Source of the DNA: Lacrimispora saccharolytica
Lineage (GTDB): Bacteria > Bacillota > Clostridia > Lachnospirales > Lachnospiraceae
Direction of reading: 5' to 3'
NCBI GenBank assembly: GCA_016899975.1
Contig: JACJJN010000017.1
Coordinates: forward strand, 1 to 64,000
DNA: 64,000 nt
Shown: piece after piece, positions 15,508 through 24,335 of the stretch
Layout: each line of letters begins with the position of its first letter
How positions within the stretch are numbered: the first letter of the stretch is position 1
Translations under genes and position numbers: made by a program
Notes under the pieces: model-generated
Told to the model about the DNA's origin: nothing
The model's database searches: none
Seen by the model: the letters and a program-made list of their open reading frames with translations, nothing else

Positions 15508-17187
15508 CTATTTTTCAAAATATATCACATATGTTTTATCATCGGGATATATCTCGGTGGATTTTGTGTAGCCGCCCGCATTCGTGATGTACTGGATCAC
15601 GTCAGAGACATTCATCATCCCGTCAATATAAACGACCGGTGAAGTCATGGTCTCCTGCAGGGCAGAATCTATCGGCATATAGTCTTCGCCGGAGACTTTT
15701 ACGGTCAGGACGCGCTGATAGTTCTGCAGTTCCAGTACATTGTTTGTGGGCAAATAGCGATTATAGTCATAGGTAATATACAGGCAGTCTTTGTCCGAAT
15801 ACTGCTGGCTGAGGGCAACGTTATTTTTCTTCTCTGTGTACAGATAACCGGGAGTTCTCTGGATCCATTGTCCCGCCACAAGAACCAGCAGCAGGATACA
15901 GGCTGCCTGAAATCCCTTCTTTTTCTCTTTGGTCAGAGAGAAAATCTTACAGATCAAAATAGTAAACCCGATCGCAATGACAGGAAAGATACAGAAAATA
16001 TACCTGTCTGCCTGATAAGGGGCGATCAATGCGATCAGTATGGTATAGATGCAGATGTCAACGGCTGCGATTCCCAGGGCTGCGCAGGCGCTTTGACTGG
16101 CGAGCAAATGCTCTGTTCTTTTTTCTTTTCTCTGTTCCCTTCTGGAAGCGTCAGACAAGCGCCTGGTCCGGATGGAGTTTTCGGCGCGGCGTATGTGCAG
16201 CTGTCTCAGAAAGAATGCGGCTGCCGCTGCAGCAAGAAGGAAGAGTACCAGATGCCCCGCAAACATTTCTGTGTTGATGATTCCGAGATAGGTGTTTAAA
16301 TGCGGCAGGAGACTGGAGGCATTCTTCAGATTCTGGTATGCCTGTACGCCCCGGTTGGAATCCCTGCCGAAAATTTTGACAAAGGTATCCGGGAATACGA
16401 TCCAGACAAGTCCCAGAGACAGAAGCATCGTAACAACATACTGCCATAAACGTTTCCAGTGTTTGTGGAGCATCAGCCAGCATATGTATCCTGCCGAGAG
16501 GAAGGCGCCCAAGATGGAAAAATAATAATGAGTAAAGAATCCTGAAAAAGTGATCAGTAAAAGTGCCGCCAGTTGCCGGAAAGACTGCCTGTTTTCCATG
16601 AGCATGCAGCTGTGCAGATAGAGTGTCGCGACGAACCACATAGTCAGGAGCATATACATCCGGATATAGATCACGCAGCTCATTGCGGCAATACTGAACC
16701 CCCAGAAGATCATGGCGAGCAGTGCAAAATTTCGGTTTCCGCCGGAGAGCTTCGAACACCATAAGTAAACCAGAATGGAAGTTATGGAAAAGTAAATGAT
16801 ATTGGGGAAAAGGCCATACCATTTGCTGAAGGTTTCCGGAAAAAATGAGGATATCGTATGGAGCACCATGTAAAACAAAGGAGGGTGCGTATCCTGTTCC
16901 TGATTGTAAAAGACGGAACCGTAATCAAAACGATGCTCTGTGTCTGCTGTCACGTAATCCCCGAAATATTCTCCCGGCACCCAGCCTTCTTCCACAGGAC
17001 CTTCGATATATACATAGGGATGATAGTAGGAATTTGCCAGTCCGTAGGACCATAGTTCATCCACCCAGAATCCCGCTTTTTGGCTGGACCAGAAGACTGC
17101 AAAAAGAATCTGCAGGATCAGGACAGAAAGGAACAGAAGACGGGAGGTTCTCTTGTGTTTTCTTGGCATGTTATGTCGATTTCCCAT
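15508..17187 (-). CDS. GT39/PMT-like membrane glycosyltransferase
   Basis: About 559 residues with ten or more predicted membrane helices. The first periplasm-side loop holds the acidic pair D43-E44 (FWVDELWSYGLAN) and a HPP motif (DTHPPLFYMVLH, near residue 100), the pattern of the GT-C fold of dolichyl/undecaprenyl-phosphate-sugar transferases (ArnT, PMT). The acceptor is unknown; such enzymes decorate wall polymers, lipids or proteins outside the membrane. I prefer the start at 17187, with AAAGGAGAA upstream, over 17214. It overlaps the end of the upstream GNAT gene by 17 bases, so the two are coupled. The pair interrupts the forward-strand xylan locus. Confidence 0.8.
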   Translation of the reverse strand: MGNRHNMPRKHKRTSRLLFLSVLILQILFAVFWSSQKAGFWVDELWSYGLANSYYHPYVYIEGPVEEGWVPGEYFGDYVTADTEHRFDYGSVFYNQEQDTHPPLFYMVLHTISSFFPETFSKWYGLFPNIIYFSITSILVYLWCSKLSGGNRNFALLAMIFWGFSIAAMSCVIYIRMYMLLTMWFVATLYLHSCMLMENRQSFRQLAALLLITFSGFFTHYYFSILGAFLSAGYICWLMLHKHWKRLWQYVVTMLLSLGLVWIVFPDTFVKIFGRDSNRGVQAYQNLKNASSLLPHLNTYLGIINTEMFAGHLVLFLLAAAAAAFFLRQLHIRRAENSIRTRRLSDASRREQRKEKRTEHLLASQSACAALGIAAVDICIYTILIALIAPYQADRYIFCIFPVIAIGFTILICKIFSLTKEKKKGFQAACILLLVLVAGQWIQRTPGYLYTEKKNNVALSQQYSDKDCLYITYDYNRYLPTNNVLELQNYQRVLTVKVSGEDYMPIDSALQETMTSPVVYIDGMMNVSDVIQYITNAGGYTKSTEIYPDDKTYVIYFEK

Positions 17188-17740
17188 AGGAATGTTCTCC
17201 TTTCTTAGATTCATTTCCGCGGCATTGGCCGGATCGATACATCAGCAAAAACTGGTCGGTGCCTGGCTCAAGCTTACGTTCGCCGGATGGGAGCCAGCCG
17301 AAAGATTCATAAAATCGGCGAGCAGCGGTATTTGCCTCCAGAACCCAGAGGGATACCTGTCTGCTACCGGCATCGGCAGCCATAGAAAGAAATTCTGACA
17401 TCAGAGCGCTGCCGATCCCTTGGTGCTGAAAGAACGGGTCGATATATAATTCCTTCAGATGCCATTCCCTGGGGGCAAAATTTGGGTCAATGGAAATCAT
17501 TCCCCGGACGATTCCGTCGTCATAGACGAATACATCTTTTTGCAGGTCTTGGTTGTCCCGGTAGGACAGTGCGAGATCCAGTACAGACATTTTTTGAAAA
17601 GAGACATAGTCATCACGGAAAATGGGACGATAGGCGGCTCGCTTGGCAAAAATCAGGATTTCAGCGACACGGGAGGCGTCACAAGAGTTCATGGGACGTA
17701 TGTACTTTACTTTACTGCTTGCGTAAAAATCGGTTGTCAT
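17171..17740 (-). CDS. GNAT family N-acetyltransferase
   Basis: About 189 residues with a complete GNAT fold: acetyl-CoA loop in the segment FFQHQGIGSALMSEFLSMAA and the closing ANTAARRFYESFGW strand and helix. Substrate unknown. AGAAAGGA sits before the ATG at 17740; the frame is open to 17836 without a ribosome-binding site. The 3' end overlaps the following membrane glycosyltransferase gene, which suggests joint expression. Confidence 0.88.
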   Translation of the reverse strand: MTTDFYASSKVKYIRPMNSCDASRVAEILIFAKRAAYRPIFRDDYVSFQKMSVLDLALSYRDNQDLQKDVFVYDDGIVRGMISIDPNFAPREWHLKELYIDPFFQHQGIGSALMSEFLSMAADAGSRQVSLWVLEANTAARRFYESFGWLPSGERKLEPGTDQFLLMYRSGQCRGNESKKGEHSYGKST

Positions 17741-17892
17741 ATAAATCCTTTCTAAATCAAAATTGATCAAAAACCGGTAATTCTGCAGGAGGCAGAATGC
17801 GGATGTATCTAAATTTCTTTCTGATAAGTTTATCATGTTCTTTTGATTATTCCAATAACAGAATTGCTAATTCAGGGGGGTCTAACAATCTA

Positions 17893-18072
17893 TTTTTTGC
17901 GAAATTTACGATTGCGATCGGTCTGCAGTTCTTTAAAGGATCACAGGGAAATGTGCAGATGGGACAGATGATGGCAATGTCACTGGTAGCTCTGCTTCCT
18001 GTGCTTGTAATTTTTGCAACCTGTCAGAAATATTTTATCCAGGGTATTAAAATGTCCGGATTGAAGGGATAA
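17893..18072 (+). pseudogene. sugar ABC permease (MalG type), only the C terminus left
   Basis: The frame ends with TIAIGLQFFKG, then GNVQMGQMMAMSLVALLPVL, then KYFIQGIKMSGLKG and a stop. This is the usual last 55 to 60 residues of carbohydrate ABC permeases (final helix and the GxxxGxxKG end). About 220 upstream residues, including the EAA loop, are missing. The open frame reaches back to 17797 through unrelated sequence with no ribosome-binding site. It probably marks a deletion or rearrangement that also placed the reverse-strand pair here. Confidence 0.75.
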
Positions 18073-18165
18073 AAAAGTTAAGATATATTTGCGGTGCGGA
18101 CAGCAAAATGTCTGAATACGACAGGAAACAGGTCAGGATATGACATTTTTCTGTACTCGGAGACC

Positions 18166-18174
18166 TGCTATAAT
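18166..18174 (+). promoter_or_regulatory. extended -10 promoter for the GH35-like/GH3/GH43 unit
   Basis: TGCTATAAT is a full -10 box with the extended TG, 30 bases ahead of the GH35-like start. A good -35 box is missing at the normal distance. Confidence 0.6.
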
Positions 18175-18203
18175 GTTGTGTAAGAGAAATGGAGGTGTGG
18201 CAG

Positions 18204-19757
18204 ATGAGTATATTGCCTTATGTGGCAGAGGACAGAAAGGGGGTTCCGACTCTGTATGTGGACGGTGAACCTTATCTTATGCTGGCTGGAGAAATTCATA
18301 ATTCCAGTGCATCCAGTCTGGAATATATGAAAAAGAAAGTATGGCCCGGCATTCGAGGACTTCATCTGAATACTTTAATCGTGCCGGTTACCTGGGAAAC
18401 TGTAGAACCCGAGGAAGATTGTTTTGATTTCTCGCTTACGGAAGGCATTCTGGAGCAGGCGCGAGAAGAGAAGATGCGGCTTGTATTTCTGTGGTTCGGT
18501 CTCTGGAAGAACGGTGAGAGCAGTTACGTTCCGGAATGGGTGAAAAGGGATACAGACAGGTTTCAGCGTGCGTGTTATCCCGGAGGAATCCTTTCGGATA
18601 CCGTGACGCCGCTTTGCCAGGAGGCCGTTCGGGCTGATCAGAAAGCGTTCCGTCGGCTGATGAAATTCCTGAAAGAAAAGGATGGAGAGCAGCATACTGT
18701 GTTGATGGTGCAGGTGGAAAATGAGATTGGATTTCTTGGAGCGGACAGAGATTATTCTGTGCCGGCAGAGGAGGCATTTGCAAAACCGGTTCCTCAGAAG
18801 CTGAATTCTGAATTTGCGGGAATTTCCTGGGAACAGCTTTATCAGGAAACAGCGCCGGAAATGTTTATGGCATGGCATTATGCCTGTGCCGTGGAGGAAA
18901 TCGCATCCGCGGGAAAAGAGGAGTATCCGCTTCCAATGTATGTCAATGCATGGCTGAATCAGTTTCCGGACCGACCGGGTAATTATCCAAGCGGAGGACC
19001 GATCGCTCGTAATCTTTCGATTTGGAGAATTGCTGCAGAAAGTATTGATATTTTTGCACCGGATATTTATCTGTCAGATTTTGACGGTGTATGCAGAGAG
19101 TATACTGCAGGCGGAGCCCCGCTTTTGATTCCTGAGGCACGCCGGGATGCAGTGACGGCTTCCAATGTATTTCCGGCTTTTGCAATTTATCATACACTTG
19201 GCTTTTCACCGTTTGGCATTGAAGACTTTCGGGCAGACAAAGAGGAGGAAGAATTATCCGCAACGGATCAGGAAGTACTGGAGAAACTTCAGATTGATGA
19301 ACTGGCTTTCGTCTATAATGGAACCGGACGATTTTTGGCGCGTTCCTACGAGCTGATGGACAGTATGAAAAAAATTTATTTTCAGTACCGAGGAACAGAT
19401 TCCATGCATGGATACTTACAGAAAAATGAACATGAAAAGGGAACTATTCTTCGGTTGGCCGGTTGTGAATTGGAATTGTCATATCGAAAACATTCTCTTT
19501 CTGAGCCTGGATGTGCCGGAATGATCATTGAAGACAGTGAAGAGTCTTTCTTTATCGCAGGATGCAATACAGACATTCGCCTGCTTCCGCGGAGAGGAAG
19601 CGGACAGAAACATTTGACGGTGCTTTCAATGGAAGAAGGAAGTTTTGAGAATGGTCAATGGCGAAGGGGCAGGATGCTAAATGGAGACGAACGGTATCAT
19701 AAGAGATTGGGAAGTGTGCCGGAGATTCTCCGGTTCAGGTATAAAGCAGAAAGATAA
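18204..19757 (+). CDS. GH35-like glycoside hydrolase (DUF5597-type)
   Basis: About 517 residues, no signal peptide. The first 330 residues resemble the TIM barrel of beta-galactosidase-like family GH35: LYVDGEPYLMLAGEIHNSSA at the start, VPVTWETVEPEE, a QVENEIG strand end (general acid/base position) and a later IPEARRD segment (nucleophile position). The rest resembles the domain that accompanies this group in DUF5597 proteins. It may remove galactose or another cap from xylan or pectin side chains; the sugar cannot be told from sequence. GGAGGTG precedes ATG 18204. GH3 follows after 23 bases. Confidence 0.78.
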   Translation: MSILPYVAEDRKGVPTLYVDGEPYLMLAGEIHNSSASSLEYMKKKVWPGIRGLHLNTLIVPVTWETVEPEEDCFDFSLTEGILEQAREEKMRLVFLWFGLWKNGESSYVPEWVKRDTDRFQRACYPGGILSDTVTPLCQEAVRADQKAFRRLMKFLKEKDGEQHTVLMVQVENEIGFLGADRDYSVPAEEAFAKPVPQKLNSEFAGISWEQLYQETAPEMFMAWHYACAVEEIASAGKEEYPLPMYVNAWLNQFPDRPGNYPSGGPIARNLSIWRIAAESIDIFAPDIYLSDFDGVCREYTAGGAPLLIPEARRDAVTASNVFPAFAIYHTLGFSPFGIEDFRADKEEEELSATDQEVLEKLQIDELAFVYNGTGRFLARSYELMDSMKKIYFQYRGTDSMHGYLQKNEHEKGTILRLAGCELELSYRKHSLSEPGCAGMIIEDSEESFFIAGCNTDIRLLPRRGSGQKHLTVLSMEEGSFENGQWRRGRMLNGDERYHKRLGSVPEILRFRYKAER

Positions 19758-19780
19758 CTAGCAGACTAGGAGGAAGAAAA

Positions 19781-21994
19781 ATGCAGCATACAGAGCTGGA
19801 AGCATTGCTTCACGATATGAGCTTGAATGAAAAAATCGGACAGCTGTTCCAGATTTCCGGACAGCTCCTGGCGGAGGATTCCGCGGCGATGGGACCAATG
19901 CAGGACATGGGTGTGACAAGGGAGGATATTTCCCTGGCGGGAACCGTTCTCGGCGTTTACGGCGCGGAAAAAATCAAAAAGATACAGAAAGAATATATGG
20001 AACACCATCCCCATCATATTCCGCTGATCTTTATGCTGGATGTGATCAACGGATACCGCACAGTCTATCCGATCCCGCTGGCGCAGGGCGCGTCGTTCCG
20101 TCCGGAGCTTTCCGGAGCGTGCGCAAAGATGGCGGCAAGAGAGGCGGCAGCCGCAGGTCTGCATGTCACTTTTTCGCCGATGACGGATCTGGTACGCGAC
20201 GCCCGCTGGGGCCGTGTGATGGAGTCTACCGGTGAGGATGTGTGGCTGAACGGCCGGTTTGCGGAGGCGATGACCCGCGGTTACCAGGGAGATGACCTGG
20301 CGGGAGATGAGACTCTGGCGGCCTGCGTAAAACATTTTGCTGGTTACGGCGCGCCGGACGGCGGACGGGATTACAATACGGTGCAGTTGACAGAACGGAC
20401 CTTCCGGGAATACTATCTTCCGGCGTATCAGGCGGCGGTGGATGCCGGTGCAGCCCTGGTCATGACTTCGTTCAACACAGTCAATGACATACCTGCGACA
20501 GTAAACAAAACGCTGATGCGCGACATTCTTCGTGGAGAGATGGGATTTGACGGCGTGCTGATCAGTGATTTTGGAGCGATCGGAGAGACCGTTGCCCATG
20601 GATTGTCCAGTGACCGTGCAGATGCGGCGAGACGTGCCCTGGAGGCGGGAGTGGATATCGATATGATGTCCGGCGTTTACCCGGAAAAACTGGAGCATCT
20701 GATCCGGGAAGGAAGCGTAAAGGAAGAGCTGCTGGACGAAGCTGTTCTGCGAATCCTGGAATTAAAAAACAAACTGGGACTTTTTGAAAACCCATTCAAA
20801 GGCGCGGATGCGGAGAAGGAAAACCGAGTGATCCTGTGCGGGGAAAACCGTGCGCTGGCACAGGAGGCGGCGGAGCGTTCCTTTGTACTTTTGAAAAATG
20901 ACGGAGATTTTCTGCCTTTGAAACGGCAGGAAACGGTTGCGTTCATCGGCCCTTACGCGGACCGGAAACAGATGCTTGGCGGCTGGTCGTTCCTCGGCGA
21001 TCCGGCGGATACAGTGACGGTAAAAGAAGCAGCGGAGACATTGGCGGCTGGCTGGAATTTTACCTTTGCCAAAGGATGTCCGGTACTGGATCCGGAGACC
21101 AGACTGGTAGGGTTCGGCAAGGACAGTCAGGAAAGCTATACGGAGCAGGAGCGGGAAGCCATGTGGAAGGAAGCCTGCGAGACGGCGCGGCAGGCGGACA
21201 AGGTTGTGCTGCTTTTGGGTGAACATTATCTTCAGACCGGAGAGGCTACCAGCCGAGGGGTACTGGAGCTTCCGGAAGTGCAGCAGAAACTGCTGAAAGA
21301 AATTACATCCATCAATCCAAAGACCGCCGTTGTCCTGTTTAACGGGCGTCCGCTGGATCTTCGCCTTGTACGGGACAATGCCTGCGCGATCCTGGAGGCA
21401 TGGATGCCGGGAACGGAAGGCGGTCCTGCGTTGATCCGTACACTGACAGGGGCCTGTGAGCCGACGGGAAGGCTGCCGATGAGTTTTCCATATTGTGTCG
21501 GGCAGGTTCCGGTACATTACGATGAATTTCCGACAGGAAGGCCTTATTCAGGAGCGGAGGATACCAACCGTTTTCTCTCAAAATATCTTGACATTCCCAA
21601 TAAGCCGTTGTATCCTTTTGGCTATGGACTTGGATACACGACATTTTCTGTTTCGGAAGTGCGCCTTGACAGGGAAGAGATGACCAGGGAAGGGACGATT
21701 ACCGCCAGCGTCACAGTGAAAAATACCTGCAGCAGAACGGGAACGGATGTGATCCAGCTCTATCTGCACGATGTGGCGGCGAGCGTGGTGCGTCCTGTGA
21801 AACAGCTGAAAGGTTATCAGAGGGTTACGTTGGAGCCGGGAGAAGAAAAGGAAGTTTCCTTTGAAATCCGTGAAGAGATGCTCCGGTTCTATACCGCCGA
21901 CGGCAGCTGGGACAGCGAACCGGGAAGTTTTGAGGTTATGATCGGCGAAAGCAGTGAAACAGAAAATAAGAAAGTATTTGTGCTGAAAAAATAG
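19781..21994 (+). CDS. GH3 beta-glycosidase (beta-xylosidase/glucosidase)
   Basis: About 737 residues in the full GH3 three-domain order: TIM barrel (1-330) with DARWGRVMESTGEDVWL, the KHFAGYG strand and nucleophile D263 in VLISDFGAIGE; an alpha/beta domain (350-590) with the LLLGEHYLQTGEATSR loop; and a C-terminal FnIII-like domain (about 640-730). No signal peptide. With the two GH43 and GH8 neighbours it would release monosaccharides from imported xylo-oligosaccharides; beta-glucosidase activity is equally possible by family. Good AGGAGGAAG before the ATG. It is followed at about 100 bases by GH43. Confidence 0.92.
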   Translation: MQHTELEALLHDMSLNEKIGQLFQISGQLLAEDSAAMGPMQDMGVTREDISLAGTVLGVYGAEKIKKIQKEYMEHHPHHIPLIFMLDVINGYRTVYPIPLAQGASFRPELSGACAKMAAREAAAAGLHVTFSPMTDLVRDARWGRVMESTGEDVWLNGRFAEAMTRGYQGDDLAGDETLAACVKHFAGYGAPDGGRDYNTVQLTERTFREYYLPAYQAAVDAGAALVMTSFNTVNDIPATVNKTLMRDILRGEMGFDGVLISDFGAIGETVAHGLSSDRADAARRALEAGVDIDMMSGVYPEKLEHLIREGSVKEELLDEAVLRILELKNKLGLFENPFKGADAEKENRVILCGENRALAQEAAERSFVLLKNDGDFLPLKRQETVAFIGPYADRKQMLGGWSFLGDPADTVTVKEAAETLAAGWNFTFAKGCPVLDPETRLVGFGKDSQESYTEQEREAMWKEACETARQADKVVLLLGEHYLQTGEATSRGVLELPEVQQKLLKEITSINPKTAVVLFNGRPLDLRLVRDNACAILEAWMPGTEGGPALIRTLTGACEPTGRLPMSFPYCVGQVPVHYDEFPTGRPYSGAEDTNRFLSKYLDIPNKPLYPFGYGLGYTTFSVSEVRLDREEMTREGTITASVTVKNTCSRTGTDVIQLYLHDVAASVVRPVKQLKGYQRVTLEPGEEKEVSFEIREEMLRFYTADGSWDSEPGSFEVMIGESSETENKKVFVLKK

Positions 21995-22091
21995 CGGCAT
22001 AAAACAAATGGTGAGCGGATTTCTGCCCAGCGCAATATCTGCAGGGCAAAGAGGAGAGATCCAAAGAATCGTGAAAGGGGGACATCGCAGT

Positions 22092-23636
22092 ATGCAGAAT
22101 CAGTCTTATAGAAATCCAATTATTTCCGGATATAATCCGGATCCGTCCATCTGTCGTGTGGGCGATGATTATTATATTGTAAATTCATCTTTTGAGTATT
22201 TTCCGGGAGTGCCGGTTTATCACAGCAGGAACCTGGTCAACTGGGAACTGCTGGGTCACTGTCTGACCACCGACGAGCAGCTTCCGCTGGAAAAATGCCG
22301 TCCGTCGGGAGGAATTTTTGCGCCGACCCTGCGTTACCATGACGGCTGGTTTTTTATGACGACCACCAATGTCAGCAGCGGTGGAAATTTCATTGTTCAC
22401 AGCAAGGAACCGGATAAGGGATGGTCGGATCCCGTGCGGATCGACCAGGGGGGCATCGATCCCTCCCTGCTGTTTGACGATGACGGAAAGGTTTATTTTA
22501 CCTCTGCCGCAGACGATGAGGAAGGCCGTTCCTGTATTCTGATCTGTGAGCTGGATCCGTTTACCGGAGAGAAATTTACTGAGAGCAAGGTACTCAGTTA
22601 TGGCTGCGGAGGACGTTATCCGGAAGGACCGCATCTGTATAAGGTCAATGGAAAGTATTACCTGATGCTCGCGGAAGGCGGTACAGAATACGGACATATG
22701 GAAACTATCCAGAGGGCGGATCATCCCTATGGACCGTATGAGCCGTGTCCGCATAATCCGATTCTTTCTCATAAGGAAGATATGAGGGAAAAGATCTACT
22801 GCACCGGCCATGCGGATCTGATGGAAGACGCCAACGGAAACTGGTGGATGGTATGTCTGGCGATCCGTCCGTGCGGAGGGGAAAACAACCGTGTCCTGCT
22901 GCACAATCTGGGCAGGGAAACCTACCTGGCACCGGTGGTATGGACAGAGGATGGATGGCCGGTCGTTGGAGATCACGGCCTGATCGATCTTGAGATGGAA
23001 GGACCGCTGCCGGGAAAGGCAGAGCCGGTATGCAGAGATTTCACAGAAGATTTTTCCGGTGATGCATTTTCCACACATTACAATTTCCTCCGTAACCCGG
23101 ATCGGAAGAATTATGTGCGGATGCCGGAAGAAAAGAAGCTGCTGCTGAAAGGAACGCAGATTACACTGAATGATCAGGATTCGCCCACATGGGTCGGCGT
23201 CCGGCAGAAAGGCTTTGATACCATCACAACGCTGCGCCTGCGTCCGTTGGGACAGGTACAGGGTATGCGCGTCGGACTGAGCGCTTATTACAACCATGAT
23301 TACCACTATGAGATTTATCTGACCAGGGAACTGGACCGGTGGAAGGTATGTCTGGCAAAGCATGTACACGATATTTTTGCGGTTACCTCACAGATGGAAA
23401 CAGAACTTTCCGCGGACGGCAGTCTCTGGCTGCGGATCGTGACGGACAGGGAAAATTATACGTTCCTGTTCAGCACGGACGGAGAAAATTATGTGAAACT
23501 GGGCACAGGACTGACCGTAGGACTCTGCACGGAGAGTACCAGGACCATGACTTTCACGGGTACATATCTGGCGATGTTTGCGGAACGGGCAGATGCCGAA
23601 GTGAGCGGTTTTGAGATAAAAGTGCTGGATATGTAA
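22092..23636 (+). CDS. GH43 beta-xylosidase/alpha-arabinofuranosidase, second copy
   Basis: About 514 residues with the same layout as the first GH43 of this locus: propeller with D17 (YNPDPS), D123 (GGIDPSLLF) and E178 (YPEGPHLY), then a beta-sandwich domain. The two proteins are clearly related but diverged throughout, so this is an old duplication or separate acquisition with likely different linkage preference. No signal peptide. I chose ATG 22092 (GAAAGGGGGA upstream); the frame opens at 22008 without support. Last gene of the xylan locus. Confidence 0.9.
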   Translation: MQNQSYRNPIISGYNPDPSICRVGDDYYIVNSSFEYFPGVPVYHSRNLVNWELLGHCLTTDEQLPLEKCRPSGGIFAPTLRYHDGWFFMTTTNVSSGGNFIVHSKEPDKGWSDPVRIDQGGIDPSLLFDDDGKVYFTSAADDEEGRSCILICELDPFTGEKFTESKVLSYGCGGRYPEGPHLYKVNGKYYLMLAEGGTEYGHMETIQRADHPYGPYEPCPHNPILSHKEDMREKIYCTGHADLMEDANGNWWMVCLAIRPCGGENNRVLLHNLGRETYLAPVVWTEDGWPVVGDHGLIDLEMEGPLPGKAEPVCRDFTEDFSGDAFSTHYNFLRNPDRKNYVRMPEEKKLLLKGTQITLNDQDSPTWVGVRQKGFDTITTLRLRPLGQVQGMRVGLSAYYNHDYHYEIYLTRELDRWKVCLAKHVHDIFAVTSQMETELSADGSLWLRIVTDRENYTFLFSTDGENYVKLGTGLTVGLCTESTRTMTFTGTYLAMFAERADAEVSGFEIKVLDM

Positions 23637-23691
23637 AAAAGTCGCCTGCCTGCAATTCTTTGAAAAGTTTTTTAGGATTTTTCTGTAACCC

Positions 23692-23720
23692 TTGACTTGT
23701 CCGGAGGATATATTCATAAT
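23692..23720 (+). promoter_or_regulatory. promoter of the HD-domain gene
   Basis: TTGACT and CATAAT are spaced by 17 bases, 45 bases ahead of the start at 23766. Confidence 0.7.
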
Positions 23721-23765
23721 AAAATCAGAAGCAACAGTTTGGGCAGTGTGCAGGAGGTGGTACCC

Positions 23766-24263
23766 ATGGAGCTTATTGTATCGGAGGAGATCGATTCTGA
23801 GTTTCTGGAAATTGTAAAACCGATTCTCAGGAACAAAGAATTTCTGAAACTTGGAAATTATCTGCAGCATCAGAAGACCTCGCGGCTGGAACACAGCATT
23901 AATGTATCTTATATCGCGTGGAAGATGGCAAAAAACAGGGATTGTGACGAGAGAATTGCGGCGATCGCGGGGCTGCTCCATGATTTCTGCGTTTATGACT
24001 TTAAGGATCAGCTGCCGGAAGGGGAGCTGCATCAGGCATTTTACCATCCGAAAGCAGCAGCCTGGGCGAGTGAGGAACAGTTTGGAATCGACGAGAAAGT
24101 ACGCGGAATCATTTTGACGCATATGTTCCCTCTTGGACCGATGCCAACGTGCAAAGAAGCCTGGGTGGTGACCTGTGCGGATAAGATTTGTGCCAGTCTG
24201 GAACTGGTACACATACCGTTTGCGTTGAGCTGGCGGCAGAGAGTGATGATCGTTCCGGCATAA
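23766..24263 (+). CDS. HD-domain phosphohydrolase-like protein
   Basis: About 165 residues. Metal-binding HD-superfamily residues are visible: H43 in RLEHSINVSYIAW, the H72-D73 pair in GLLHDFCVYD, a later His in ILTHMFP, and D in VTCADKICA. Members of this group cleave phosphate esters of nucleotides or similar compounds; the substrate here is unknown. It is a single-gene unit between a promoter at 23692 and a strong terminator. A longer frame starts upstream of the -10 box and is therefore rejected. GCAGGAGGTGG precedes the ATG. Confidence 0.85.
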   Translation: MELIVSEEIDSEFLEIVKPILRNKEFLKLGNYLQHQKTSRLEHSINVSYIAWKMAKNRDCDERIAAIAGLLHDFCVYDFKDQLPEGELHQAFYHPKAAAWASEEQFGIDEKVRGIILTHMFPLGPMPTCKEAWVVTCADKICASLELVHIPFALSWRQRVMIVPA

Positions 24264-24277
24264 AGCGGAAGAATAAA

Positions 24278-24335
24278 AAAGCAGCTGTGGCGGCTGATAT
24301 TCCCAAAGAAAGGAATATCAGCTGTCACAGCTGTT
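24278..24335 (+). terminator. bidirectional terminator, HD gene / MFS gene
   Basis: A long stem (CAGCTGTG + GCTGATATTCC pairing with GGAATATCAGC + CACAGCTG, with a small internal mismatch) ends in GTTTTA on the forward strand and CTTTTTTATT on the reverse. It serves two convergent genes. Confidence 0.88.

Noticed and set aside
15508-18072. Mobile element carrying the reverse-strand pair
   Set aside because: No transposase, integrase, terminal inverted repeats or target duplications were found at the borders, only a gene remnant.
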